64,000 bases of DNA from Nonomuraea sp. PA05 (GTDB taxonomy: Bacteria; Actinomycetota; Actinomycetes; Streptosporangiales; Streptosporangiaceae), in contig NZ_VSEY01000008.1 of assembly GCF_008086045.1 (NCBI RefSeq), positions 280,471-344,470 of the forward strand, written 5' to 3'. The notes below the pieces were generated by a model. That model was not told the DNA's origin and ran no database searches. It saw nothing but the letters and a program-made list of their open reading frames with translations. The translations under genes were made by a program, and so were the position numbers. The stretch's first letter is position 1; each line of letters starts with the position of its first letter. This document shows positions 44,043-52,686 of this stretch, piece after piece.

Positions 44043-45869
44043 GTGAAACGCCGTTTAGTCATCCTGCTGGCAGCCCTCAGCCTGATCAGCCTGACCGGCA
44101 TGACGGGCGCGGGTGCCACCGCCGAGCCGCCGGCGAACAAGCAGTACCGCGTGTCCGGCCCGGCGAACGCCCAGCAACGCAGTGCGGTGGCGTCCACGGG
44201 CGCCGCCATCGAGGAGGTGGCCACGGACTCGGTCCTGGTCACGGCCACGGAGGCCGAGGTCTCCGCCATCAGGCGGCTCGGCTACCGGGTGGCGGAGGTG
44301 CCGCGCCCGACACCCCCGTCCGCCGACGCCTTTGACTTCCCGCCGGCGGACTCGCAGTACCACAACTACGCGGAGATGAACGCGGAGATCAACGCCCTGG
44401 TCGCGGCCCATCCGGGCCTCATCAGCCAGGCCAACTACGGCACCTCCCACGAAGGGAGGAATCTCCGCCTCATCAAGATCAGCGACAACGTGGGCACGGA
44501 CGAGAACGAGGTCGAGGTCCTGTTCACCGCCCACCAGCACGCCCGCGAGCACCTCACGGTCGAGATGGCGCTGTACATCATGCACCTGCTCACCGACAAC
44601 TACGGCAGCGACGCGCGGATCACCAACCTGGTGAACACCAGGGAGATCTGGATCATGCCGGACATGAACCCGGACGGCGGCGAGTACGACATCGCCACCG
44701 GCACCTACCGCTCCTGGCGCAAGAACCGCCAGCCCAACTCGGGCTCGTCGGCCGTCGGCACCGACATGAACCGCAACTGGGCCTACAACTGGGGCTGCTG
44801 CGGCGGTTCGTCCGGCACGACGTCGAGCGAGACGTACCGGGGCGCGAGCGCGGAGTCGGCGCCCGAGGTCAGGGCGGCGGCCAACTGGGTGCGCAGCCGC
44901 GTGGTCGGCGGCGTCCAGCAGATCAAGTCGCACATCGACTGGCACACCTACAGCGAGCTCATCCTGTGGCCATACGGCTACACCTTCAACGACACCGCCC
45001 CCGGCCTGACCCAGGACGACAGGGACGCGCACGCCACCCTCGGCCAGAACATGGCCTCCACCAACGGGTACACGCCCGAGCAGGCCAGCGACCTCTACAT
45101 CACCGACGGCACCATCGACGACTGGATGTGGGGCGTCTACAAGATCTTCAGCTTCACCTTCGAGATGTACCCGACCGGCTCGAACCCGGGCTTCTACCCG
45201 CCGGACGAGCAAATCGTGCCCCAGACCACCCGTAACAGGGAGGCGGTGCTGCGCTTCCTGGAGTACTCCGACTGCGTCTACCGCATCATCGGCAAGGAGG
45301 CCCAGTACTGCGGCACCGGCAACCCGCCGATCACCGTCTACCAGGACACGTTCGAGTCGGCCACGGGCTGGACCGCGAACCCGGGCGCCACGGACACGGC
45401 GACCCTGGGCCAGTGGGAGCGCGGTGACCCCGAGGCGACCACGTCCAGCGGCGCCAAGCAGCTCGGCACCACGGTCAGCGGCACGAACGACCTGGTCACC
45501 GGCCGCCTGGCGGGCGCCTCGGCGGGCGCGAACGACATCGATGGCGGGATCACCTCGATCCAGTCGCCGCCGATCACGCTGCCCGCCACGGGCGCGCTGA
45601 ACCTGTCGTTCTCGTGGTACCTGGCGCACGGCTCGAACGCCTCCACCGCCGACTACCTGCGCGTACGCGTGGTCGGCAACACCACCTCGACGGTGTTCAA
45701 CCAGGCGGGCGCGGCCACCAACCGCAACGGCGCCTGGGCCACCGCCTCGGCGAGCCTGAACGCGTTCGCCGGTCAGACCGTCCGCATCCTCGTCGACGCC
45801 GCCGACGCCTCGGGAGCGTCCCTGGTCGAAGCCGGTGTGGACGACGTGAGGATCACCCAGCAACCGTAA
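44043..45869 (+). CDS. secreted M14 zinc carboxypeptidase
   Basis: The 608-aa protein has a Sec signal peptide (about 1-27), a propeptide, and an M14 domain with zinc ligands His166 and Glu169 (HAREH) and His301 (DWHTYSE), substrate residues Asn243-Arg244 (DMNRNW) and catalytic Glu374 (FTFEMYP). The C-terminal 170 residues form a beta-rich module ([12 protein letters not shown] to VDDVRIT) that may bind a surface polymer. It trims peptides outside the cell. The GTG start has AGGAGG upstream. A strong terminator follows, so it is separate from the chitinase genes. Confidence 0.92.
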   Translation: MKRRLVILLAALSLISLTGMTGAGATAEPPANKQYRVSGPANAQQRSAVASTGAAIEEVATDSVLVTATEAEVSAIRRLGYRVAEVPRPTPPSADAFDFPPADSQYHNYAEMNAEINALVAAHPGLISQANYGTSHEGRNLRLIKISDNVGTDENEVEVLFTAHQHAREHLTVEMALYIMHLLTDNYGSDARITNLVNTREIWIMPDMNPDGGEYDIATGTYRSWRKNRQPNSGSSAVGTDMNRNWAYNWGCCGGSSGTTSSETYRGASAESAPEVRAAANWVRSRVVGGVQQIKSHIDWHTYSELILWPYGYTFNDTAPGLTQDDRDAHATLGQNMASTNGYTPEQASDLYITDGTIDDWMWGVYKIFSFTFEMYPTGSNPGFYPPDEQIVPQTTRNREAVLRFLEYSDCVYRIIGKEAQYCGTGNPPITVYQDTFESATGWTANPGATDTATLGQWERGDPEATTSSGAKQLGTTVSGTNDLVTGRLAGASAGANDIDGGITSIQSPPITLPATGALNLSFSWYLAHGSNASTADYLRVRVVGNTTSTVFNQAGAATNRNGAWATASASLNAFAGQTVRILVDAADASGASLVEAGVDDVRITQQP

Positions 45870-45881
45870 CCTTCCACCCCC

Positions 45882-45920
45882 ACTCCGCCGCACGGGATTC
45901 CGGCCCCCGTGCGGCGGAGT
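45882..45920 (+). terminator. strong terminator hairpin after the carboxypeptidase gene
   Basis: A perfect 15-bp stem (actccgccgcacggg at 45882-45896 with its complement at 45906-45920) encloses a 9-base loop. It starts 13 bases after the stop and isolates the chitinase promoter region. Confidence 0.8.
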
Positions 45921-45932
45921 CGTGTTTGGGTC

Positions 45933-45961
45933 TTGTAAGGATCCGGTGTCAAAGCTACGAT
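45933..45961 (+). promoter_or_regulatory. promoter of the chitinase operon
   Basis: TTGTAA (45933-45938) and TACGAT (45956-45961) are exactly 17 bases apart, close to the sigma-70-type consensus. They lie in the most AT-rich stretch of this region. The predicted start is near 45968. Confidence 0.6.
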
Positions 45962-45972
45962 CGCGACAACTC

Positions 45973-45989
45973 TTAGGAAACTTTCCTAA
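45973..45989. promoter_or_regulatory. 17-bp perfect palindrome, operator candidate
   Basis: TTAGGAAA-C-TTTCCTAA is perfectly symmetrical and lies directly downstream of the predicted transcription start, where a bound repressor would block elongation. It is not the DasR site. A sugar-responsive regulator such as a ROK or LacI protein is a guess. Confidence 0.6.
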
Positions 45990-46081
45990 AAGTAATCATC
46001 AATCGGACAAAACCTAACAACCGCTGCAAGGTTACTCGCGCCGACATCCCCCCGAAGGCCCGTGCCATCACCTCCGCGGGC

Positions 46082-46131
46082 CGTGCCGTACGGCTTGCGC
46101 TCTCACCCCCCGGCGCAAGCCGTACGGCACG
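46082..46131 (+). promoter_or_regulatory. 19-bp leader hairpin upstream of the first chitinase
   Basis: cgtgccgtacggcttgcgc (46082-46100) pairs perfectly with 46113-46131, with a 12-base loop, and ends 23 bases before the GTG start. In RNA this is a very stable stem. It may protect the mRNA 5' end, act as a terminator in an attenuation system, or pair alternatively with the upstream GGCCCG/CGGGCC repeats. Confidence 0.65.
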
Positions 46132-46154
46132 CACCTCCCCTGAAGGAAGAACCC

Positions 46155-47720
46155 GTGAGACTACGCGCGATTCTCCTCACACTCGCCACCCTCGCCCTCG
46201 GCCTGCAAGCCCTGCCCGCCCACGCCGCGGCCGCCACCGCCACCTTCGTCAAGGTGGCCGACTGGGGCTCCGGCTTCGAAGGCAAGGTGACCGTCACCAA
46301 CGGCACCACCACCGCACTGCCGAGCTGGAACGTCCAGTTCGACCTGCCCGCCGGCTTCACCATCCCCTCCGCCTGGGACGCGGTGATGACCAAGACCGGC
46401 CAGCACTACACCTTCACCAACCCGAGCTGGGCCTCCCCGCTGGCGCCAGGGGCCAGCGCGAGCTTCGGCTTCAACGGCAGCCCCGGCAACTTCCCCGGCA
46501 TCACCGGCTGCACGCTGAACGGCGCCTCGTGCGGCGGCGGCAGCACGAACCCTGGGGTGCCCGGCACGCCGGGAGCCGTCAGCGCCACCGCGACAGGCAG
46601 CGCGATCAGCCTGAGCTGGGGCGCCGCCAGTGGCACGGTCACCGGCTACCGCGTCTACGAGGGCGCTGCGCTGAGGACCACGACCACGGCCACCACGGCG
46701 ACGATCAGCGGCCTGGCCGCCTGCGAGACCCACACGTACACGGTCAGGGCGTACAACGCGCAGGGCGAGTCGCCCGGCCAGGACGTCACCGCCACCACCA
46801 CCGGCTGCACGGGCGGCGGCACGCTGCCCAGGCACTTCCTCACCGGCTACTGGCACAACTTCGTCAACGCCGCCACCGAGCTGAAGCTGGCGGCCGTGCC
46901 GAACGAGTACGACCTCGTCGCGATCGCCTTCGGCGAGGCCACGGCCACCGCCGGAGAGGTCGTCTTCGCCGTCGATCCAGGGCTGGCCACCGCGGTCGGC
47001 GGCTACACCGACGCCCAGTTCAAGGCCGACGTGCAGGCCCTGCACCAGCGCGGCAAGAAGGTGATCCTGTCGGTCGGCGGCGAGGCCGGCCGGGTGCAGG
47101 TCGCCGGCGCCGCGGCGGCGACGCGGTTCGCCGACTCGGTGTACGCGCTCATGCAGAGCTACGGCTTCGACGGCGTGGACATCGACCTGGAGAACGGCCT
47201 CAACGCCACCTACATGGCGCAGGCGCTGCGGTCGCTGCGCGCCAAGGCCGGCTCCGGGCTGATCATCACGATGGCCCCGCAGACCATCGACATGCAGTCG
47301 ACCGGGATGGAGTACTTCAAGCTCGCCCTGTCCATCAAGGACATCCTCACGGTCGTGCACACCCAGTTCTACAACTCCGGCTCCATGCTCGGCTGCGACC
47401 AGGCCCAGGCGTACGGGCAGGGCTCGGTCAACTTCATGACCGCCCTGGCCTGCATCCAACTGGAGAACGGGCTGCGCCCCGACCAGGTGGCGCTGGGCCT
47501 GCCCGCAGGGCCGGGAGCCGCGGGCGGCGGCGTCGTCGCGCCCGCCCTCGTCAACCAGGCGCTCGACTGCCTGGCCAAGCGCACCAGTTGCGGGAGCTTC
47601 GTGCCACCGCGCGCCTACCCGGACATCAGGGGCGCGATGACCTGGTCCATCAACTGGGACGCGAGCAACAACTGGTCGTTCTCCAAGACCGTCAAGCCCC
47701 ACCTCCAGGGAATGCCATGA
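46155..47720 (+). CDS. chitinase A: signal peptide, CBM2, FN3, GH18
   Basis: The 521-aa protein has a Sec signal peptide (about 1-25), a CBM2 module (about 28-127, starting with TATFVKVADWGSGFEGKVTV), an FN3 domain (137-217) and a GH18 domain (225-521). The catalytic DGVDIDLE spans Asp339 to Glu346, with Glu346 as the acid. It cleaves chitin outside the cell. The GTG at 46155 has GAAGGAAGA upstream. The stop overlaps the start of the next chitinase (ATGA). Confidence 0.93.
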   Translation: MRLRAILLTLATLALGLQALPAHAAAATATFVKVADWGSGFEGKVTVTNGTTTALPSWNVQFDLPAGFTIPSAWDAVMTKTGQHYTFTNPSWASPLAPGASASFGFNGSPGNFPGITGCTLNGASCGGGSTNPGVPGTPGAVSATATGSAISLSWGAASGTVTGYRVYEGAALRTTTTATTATISGLAACETHTYTVRAYNAQGESPGQDVTATTTGCTGGGTLPRHFLTGYWHNFVNAATELKLAAVPNEYDLVAIAFGEATATAGEVVFAVDPGLATAVGGYTDAQFKADVQALHQRGKKVILSVGGEAGRVQVAGAAAATRFADSVYALMQSYGFDGVDIDLENGLNATYMAQALRSLRAKAGSGLIITMAPQTIDMQSTGMEYFKLALSIKDILTVVHTQFYNSGSMLGCDQAQAYGQGSVNFMTALACIQLENGLRPDQVALGLPAGPGAAGGGVVAPALVNQALDCLAKRTSCGSFVPPRAYPDIRGAMTWSINWDASNNWSFSKTVKPHLQGMP

Positions 47721-49159
47721 AATTTCGTAGCAAACTCACCGCACTGGTGGCCGGCCTCGTCCTCGCGCTGACCGGCGCCGGGCTGACCTCCGCCGCGCCC
47801 GCGGCGTACGGAGCGGTGCAGCAACTCGCCGCCGCCTGGGCGCCGTGGACCTCCTACGCCATCGGCGCGGTCGTCACCTACAACGGCGTCGACTACACCT
47901 GCATCCAGGCGCACACCTCCCAGCCCGGCTGGGAGCCGCCGAACGTGCCCGCCCTCTGGAAGCAGGGATCGGGCGGTGGCGGCGGCAACGACACCACGGC
48001 CCCGTCGGTGCCCGGCAACCTCCGCTCGACCGGCGTCACCTCCAGCAGCGTCTCCCTGGCCTGGAACGCCTCCACCGACAACGTGGGCGTCACCGGCTAC
48101 AACGTCTACCGGGGCGGCACCCTCGTCACGACGGTGACTGGCACCTCCTTCACCGACACCGGCCGCGCCGCGAGCACCAGCTACACCTACACCGTCCGGG
48201 CCCGCGACGCGGCGGGCAACCTGTCCGGCGTCAGCAACTCGGTCAGCGCGACCACCTCGGCCGGCGGCGGTGGCGGCGAGAACCCGACGAAGATGGCCGG
48301 CGCGCCCTACCTCTACATGGGCTGGGGCAACCCGCCCAACCCCGGCACGGTCATGGACGCGACCGGCGTGAAGTCGTTCACGATGGCCTTCATCCTGTCC
48401 AGCGGCGGCTGCACCCCCGCCTGGGACGGCAACCGGGCGCTGACCGGCGGCGCCGACCAGCAGGCGATCAACACGATCAAGTCGAAGGGCGGCAGCGTCC
48501 AGATCTCCTTCGGCGGCTGGCAGGGCAACAAGCTCGGCCCCAACTGCTCCACCCCGCAGGCGTTCGCGAACGCGGTGCAGCAGGTCATCAACGCCGTCGG
48601 CCCGGCCGTCGTGGACTTCGACATCGAGAACACCGACGAGTTCGAGAACTACACCGTCCAGGACCGCATCCTGAACGCGCTCAAGATCGTCAAGGCGAAC
48701 AACCCGAACGTCAAGGTCGTCGTCACCTTCGGCACCACGCGGACCGGCCCGAACAGCCACGGCATCCGCCTGATCAACCAGTCGAGGGCGCTCGGCGTGC
48801 CGATCGACAACTACACGATCATGCCGTTCGACTTCGGCAGCTCCAACATCTACCAGGACACCGTCAACGCCTCCGAGGGCCTGAAGAACGCGCTCAAAAG
48901 CGCGTTCGGCTGGGCCGACGCCCAGGCCTACGCGCACATGGGCATCTCCGGCATGAACGGCCTGTCCGACCAGCAGGAGATGACCTCGGTCGCGACCTGG
49001 ACCCAGATCCGCGACTGGGCCAGGTCCAAGGGCCTGACCAGGCTCGCCTACTGGGCCGTCAACCGTGACCGCCCCTGCCCGGGTGGCGGCGTGGTCTCGA
49101 ACTGCAGCGGCATCGCGCAGTCCGACTGGGAGTTCACCCGCATCACCGCCGGCTTCTAG
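47717..49159 (+). CDS. chitinase B: signal peptide, CBM5/12, FN3, GH18
   Basis: The 480-aa protein has a Sec signal (about 1-33), a small CBM5/12 chitin-binding module (38-83; WAPWTSYAIGAVVTYNGVDY), an FN3 domain (95-180), a Gly linker and a GH18 domain from about 195. The active-site motif is VVDFDIE (Asp300, Asp302, Glu304), and the first Asp of DxxDxDxE is Ala297. It belongs to a different GH18 subgroup than its two neighbours, so it may attack chitin in a different mode. The ATG overlaps the upstream stop. Confidence 0.92.
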   Translation: MKFRSKLTALVAGLVLALTGAGLTSAAPAAYGAVQQLAAAWAPWTSYAIGAVVTYNGVDYTCIQAHTSQPGWEPPNVPALWKQGSGGGGGNDTTAPSVPGNLRSTGVTSSSVSLAWNASTDNVGVTGYNVYRGGTLVTTVTGTSFTDTGRAASTSYTYTVRARDAAGNLSGVSNSVSATTSAGGGGGENPTKMAGAPYLYMGWGNPPNPGTVMDATGVKSFTMAFILSSGGCTPAWDGNRALTGGADQQAINTIKSKGGSVQISFGGWQGNKLGPNCSTPQAFANAVQQVINAVGPAVVDFDIENTDEFENYTVQDRILNALKIVKANNPNVKVVVTFGTTRTGPNSHGIRLINQSRALGVPIDNYTIMPFDFGSSNIYQDTVNASEGLKNALKSAFGWADAQAYAHMGISGMNGLSDQQEMTSVATWTQIRDWARSKGLTRLAYWAVNRDRPCPGGGVVSNCSGIAQSDWEFTRITAGF

Positions 49160-49168
49160 CCCGCTGAT

Positions 49169-49200
49169 CGGCCCGCCCCCCGTACCCCGGGGGCGGGCCG
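49169..49200 (+). terminator. intercistronic hairpin between chitinases B and C
   Basis: A perfect 12-bp GC-only stem (cggcccgccccc at 49169-49180 with 49189-49200) with an 8-base loop starts 10 bases after the chitinase B stop and ends 15 bases before chitinase C. No T-tract follows. It may end part of the transcripts or block 3' decay of the upstream mRNA. Confidence 0.6.
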
Positions 49201-49214
49201 CAGTGAGGAGACCC

Positions 49215-51005
49215 ATGAAACTCCGAGCACCGGCGGTCCTGCTCGCCGCCGCCCTCCTCGCCCTCCACGCCACTCCCGCCTTCGCAGCAAATATCGCGAT
49301 AAATCCGGGCTTTGAGGACGGCCTGACCGGCTGGTCCTGCGCGGCGGCCCAGGCTGTGTCGTCCCCGGTCCACGGGGGCGCCCGCGCGCTCCAGGCCACC
49401 CCGCAGGGCAACGACCTGGCCCGCTGCCAGCAGTCCGTGACCGTCCAGCCGAGCACCACCTACCAGCTCTCGGCCTGGGTGCAGGGCAACTACGTGTTCC
49501 TGGGCGCCACCGGCACAGGCGTCAACGCCAGCACGTGGGGCTCTCCCGGCGGCCAGTGGAGCCAGCTCAGGACGTCCTTCACCACGGGCGCCTCCACCAC
49601 GTCGGTGACGATCCACGTCAACGGCTGGTACGGCCAGGGCGCGTACTACGCCGACGACGTGGTGCTCGACGGGCCCGGCGGCACCCCGGACACGCAGGCG
49701 CCCACCGTGCCGGGCAACGTGGCCGTAGGCGGCGCGACCGCCTCCAGCCTCAACGTGACCTGGGCGGCCTCGACCGACAACATCGGGGTGGCCCGCTACG
49801 AAGTGTCCCGAAATAGCGTGACACCGACGGCCGTCTCCGGAACCAGCCACACCGCCACCGGCCTCACCGCGCAGACGTCCTACTCCTTCCGCGTCAGGGC
49901 GTGCGACGCGGCGGGCAACTGCTCGGCCTACTCCGCCCCGGTCACCGGCACCACGACCAGCGGCGGCGGTGGCGGAGGTGACCTCCCGAAGCGGGTCCTG
50001 GTCGGCTACCTGCACGCCTCATTCGCCAACGGGTCCGGATATATCCGTATGAGCGATGTACCGGCCGAGTGGGACGTCATCAATCTCGCCTTCGGCGAGC
50101 CCACCTCCGTCACCTCGGGCGACATCAGGTTCCGCCAGTGCCCGGCCGCCGAATGCCCGAACGTCGAGCCGGAGGCCGACTTCATCGCCGCCATCAAGGC
50201 CAAGCAGGCCCAGGGCAAGAAGGTGCTCATCTCGATCGGCGGCCAGAACGGCCAGGTCCAGCTCACCACCACGGCGGCCCGCGACACGTTCGTCGCCTCG
50301 GTCTCCGCGATCATCGACAGGTACGGGCTCGACGGCCTCGACATCGACTTCGAGGGCCACTCCCTCTACCTCAACCCCGGCGACACCAACCTCGCCGCCC
50401 CCACCACCCCGGTCGTCGTCAACCTCATCTCCGCGCTGAAGACGCTCAAGAGCCGCTACGGCGCGAAGTTCACCCTGACCATGGCCCCGGAAACGTTCTT
50501 CGTCCAGCTCGGCTACCAGTTCTACGGCCCCGGCCCGAACGGCGCGGCCGACAACAGGAGCGCCTCCTACCTGCCCGTCATCCACGCCATGCGCGACGCC
50601 CTGACCCTGCTCCACGTGCAGGACTACAACTCGGGCCCGATCAAGGGCCTGGACGACCAGTACCACACGATGGGCGGGCACGACTTCCACGTGGCCATGA
50701 CGGACATGCTGCTGGCCGGCTTCCCGATCATGGGCAACCCGGCCAACGTGTTCCCGCCGCTGCGCCAGGACCAGGTGGCCATCGGGCTGCCCGCCTCGGT
50801 CAACGCGGGCAACGGGTTCACCAGCGTCGCGGAGGTGCAGAAGGCGTTCGACTGCCTGGCCAAGGGGAGCAACTGCGGGACGTACCGGCCGCGCGGGGTC
50901 TACCCGGGCCTGCGCGGCCTGATGACCTGGTCGATCAACTGGGACCGGTACAACGGGCACGAGTTCTCCCGCAGCCATCGGGCGTACCTGAACGGGCTCA
51001 CCTGA
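49215..51005 (+). CDS. chitinase C: signal peptide, CBM4/16-like module, FN3, GH18
   Basis: The 596-aa protein has a Sec signal (about 1-24), a jelly-roll carbohydrate-binding module (25-154; NIAINPGFEDGLTGWSC to YYADDVVLDG), an FN3 domain (163-248), a Gly linker and a GH18 domain (258-596) with catalytic DGLDIDFE (373-380). The GH18 domain resembles chitinase A and ends with the same TWSIN motif. The ATG has GTGAGGAG upstream. It is the last gene of the operon and overlaps the convergent NarG-like gene by 8 bases. Confidence 0.92.
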   Translation: MKLRAPAVLLAAALLALHATPAFAANIAINPGFEDGLTGWSCAAAQAVSSPVHGGARALQATPQGNDLARCQQSVTVQPSTTYQLSAWVQGNYVFLGATGTGVNASTWGSPGGQWSQLRTSFTTGASTTSVTIHVNGWYGQGAYYADDVVLDGPGGTPDTQAPTVPGNVAVGGATASSLNVTWAASTDNIGVARYEVSRNSVTPTAVSGTSHTATGLTAQTSYSFRVRACDAAGNCSAYSAPVTGTTTSGGGGGGDLPKRVLVGYLHASFANGSGYIRMSDVPAEWDVINLAFGEPTSVTSGDIRFRQCPAAECPNVEPEADFIAAIKAKQAQGKKVLISIGGQNGQVQLTTTAARDTFVASVSAIIDRYGLDGLDIDFEGHSLYLNPGDTNLAAPTTPVVVNLISALKTLKSRYGAKFTLTMAPETFFVQLGYQFYGPGPNGAADNRSASYLPVIHAMRDALTLLHVQDYNSGPIKGLDDQYHTMGGHDFHVAMTDMLLAGFPIMGNPANVFPPLRQDQVAIGLPASVNAGNGFTSVAEVQKAFDCLAKGSNCGTYRPRGVYPGLRGLMTWSINWDRYNGHEFSRSHRAYLNGLT

Positions 51006-52569
51006 CCAGCTGCGTCGGCTTGACCGGCAGGCCCAGGCCGGGCGGGCGGTAGGTGGGCAGCGCCTCGCCGTACTCGTGCATCCAGGCGTGATCCACCAGC
51101 ATCCGCATCCGCCCGGCCTCGGCCGCGCCGCCCGGCTCGGCCAGCGTCATGCCGCCGGCCAGCTTGGCCAGCGTCTCGGCGACCAGCTCGGGGTCGGGCG
51201 GCGACAGGTCGCAGTGCTCGTCCGGCCCGATCAGCAGGTCCACGCCGGGCGGCAGCGGGTAGATCGGCCTCGGCAGGGCCAGCACGCGCGGCGGCGGCGC
51301 CATCGGCCAGCCGTCGGCCACCGCCTCCAGCAGCACCGACCGCGCCGACCGGCGCGCGAACAGGCCCTCCGCCAGCGCCCAGCTCAGCGCGCCCACGTCG
51401 GAGCGGTCCTCGCCGCACGCGTGCAGGCACAGGTACGGCACCAGCGGGATGCCCTCCTGCCCGGCCTGCGCCCACCCGCCGCCGCACCCGGTCAGCACCA
51501 GCAGCGCGAGCATCGCCCGGTAGGCGGTGTCGGCGTGCGGCGTCTCCAGCCGCCCCGGCACGATCACGCACCGCCCGCCGGTCTTCTCCGCCGTCACCCC
51601 CAGCTCCCGCGCCGTCTTCAGCGCCCGCGACGCGGCCACCCCGGTGTACGCCTCCTGCCAGGCGGGCGTGTACGGCTGCGCCCGGTCCTCGTACCCGTCC
51701 GGCCAGACGCCCGGCAGCCCGGGCCGCGCCACCCCGTAGCCGGCCAGCACCAGGTCGAACACCGTCGTCACCAGCTCGCCGCCGTCCCGCAGCACGGGCA
51801 CGCCGCGCCGCAGCACCCCCGGCCCGTCGTCGAAGCGCGGCAGCAGCACCTCCACGGTCTCGCCGCCGTACAGGCTGAGCCGCCCGTACGCGCCGCCGGT
51901 CAGCCCGCCGGGCACGTACCCGGACTCCCGCTCGCGCAGCCGCACCAGCAGGGGCAGGTCCGTGCGCGCCATGGCGTGCTCGGCGAACGGCGTGCGGTCC
52001 AGGAAGAACTCCTTGAGCAGCACGTGCCCCATGGCCATGGCCAGCGCCCCGTCCGTGCCCGGCCGGACCACGAGCGTCTCGTCGGACAGCCGCGTCGGGT
52101 GGGTGCCGATCGCGACCACCTTCTGCCCCTTGTACCGCCCGGCGATCACCCACGGCGTGTCCGCGCTCCGTACGAGCCGGTTGTTCTCCCCCCACAGCAG
52201 CACGTGCGCCGCCCGCGCCCAGTCGTCGGCCCCCGGGCCGCAGAAGCGCGGCCCCAGCACCTGTTCGGGCGCGCACGGATGCTCGGTCAGCACCGCCCCG
52301 CCGAGCCCGCCGACCACCCGCGCCAGCGGCGAGGTGGCCAGCGCCGCCACCTGCTCGGCTCCGTGACAGGCGGCCGTGTACGCCATCGCCGCCGCCGTCA
52401 GCTCCGCCGCCGTCGCGTCGTCCAGCGGAACCCGCCTCTCTCCTCGGGCTCGCTGGTAGAGCTGTGAGTTCCCTGTGAGTTTCGCCCAGGCCGCGACCGG
52501 GTCGCGCAACCCATCTCTCACCTCGAAGTAGAGCCTGACCAGTGCCTGGTTGACCTGCGATCCCCCCAT
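50998..52569 (-). CDS. NarG-like molybdopterin-domain protein lacking the Fe-S part
   Basis: The intact 523-aa frame matches scattered core segments of nitrate reductase alpha subunits in the correct order: LRDPVAAWAKLTG with YQRARG (about 21-43), LLWGENN (124-130), RPGTDGALAMAMGHVLLKEF (169-188), GELVTTVFDL, and a WQEA/AEKTGGR/RAMLAL series (304-357) leading to GGGWAQAGQE. NarG normally has about 1230 residues, an N-terminal His/Cys iron-sulfur motif and an Asp molybdenum ligand in the YDWYADLP region. None of these is visible. It is either a pseudoenzyme or a gene shrunk by deletions that kept the frame. No narH, narJ or narI is adjacent. The ATG at 52569 lacks a ribosome site. Confidence 0.75.
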   Translation of the reverse strand: MGGSQVNQALVRLYFEVRDGLRDPVAAWAKLTGNSQLYQRARGERRVPLDDATAAELTAAAMAYTAACHGAEQVAALATSPLARVVGGLGGAVLTEHPCAPEQVLGPRFCGPGADDWARAAHVLLWGENNRLVRSADTPWVIAGRYKGQKVVAIGTHPTRLSDETLVVRPGTDGALAMAMGHVLLKEFFLDRTPFAEHAMARTDLPLLVRLRERESGYVPGGLTGGAYGRLSLYGGETVEVLLPRFDDGPGVLRRGVPVLRDGGELVTTVFDLVLAGYGVARPGLPGVWPDGYEDRAQPYTPAWQEAYTGVAASRALKTARELGVTAEKTGGRCVIVPGRLETPHADTAYRAMLALLVLTGCGGGWAQAGQEGIPLVPYLCLHACGEDRSDVGALSWALAEGLFARRSARSVLLEAVADGWPMAPPPRVLALPRPIYPLPPGVDLLIGPDEHCDLSPPDPELVAETLAKLAGGMTLAEPGGAAEAGRMRMLVDHAWMHEYGEALPTYRPPGLGLPVKPTQLVR

Positions 52570-52597
52570 GGAAAAAGTTCAACACAGACGGTGATGT

Positions 52598-52611
52598 CGT
52601 ATCGGGATACG
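52598..52611. promoter_or_regulatory. small palindrome CGTATC-GG-GATACG in a divergent promoter region
   Basis: Perfect 6-bp arms with a 2-base centre lie 29 bases upstream of the NarG-like start and 76 bases upstream of the membrane protein start, in the 117-bp divergent region. A regulator site is plausible. Confidence 0.3.
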
Positions 52612-52686
52612 TGTCGGCATGTCGGGGATAAGAATTGGAAGCGCAGGTGGCAGTAGCCCCCCGGTTACGGCAGGCTAGAGGCCGCC

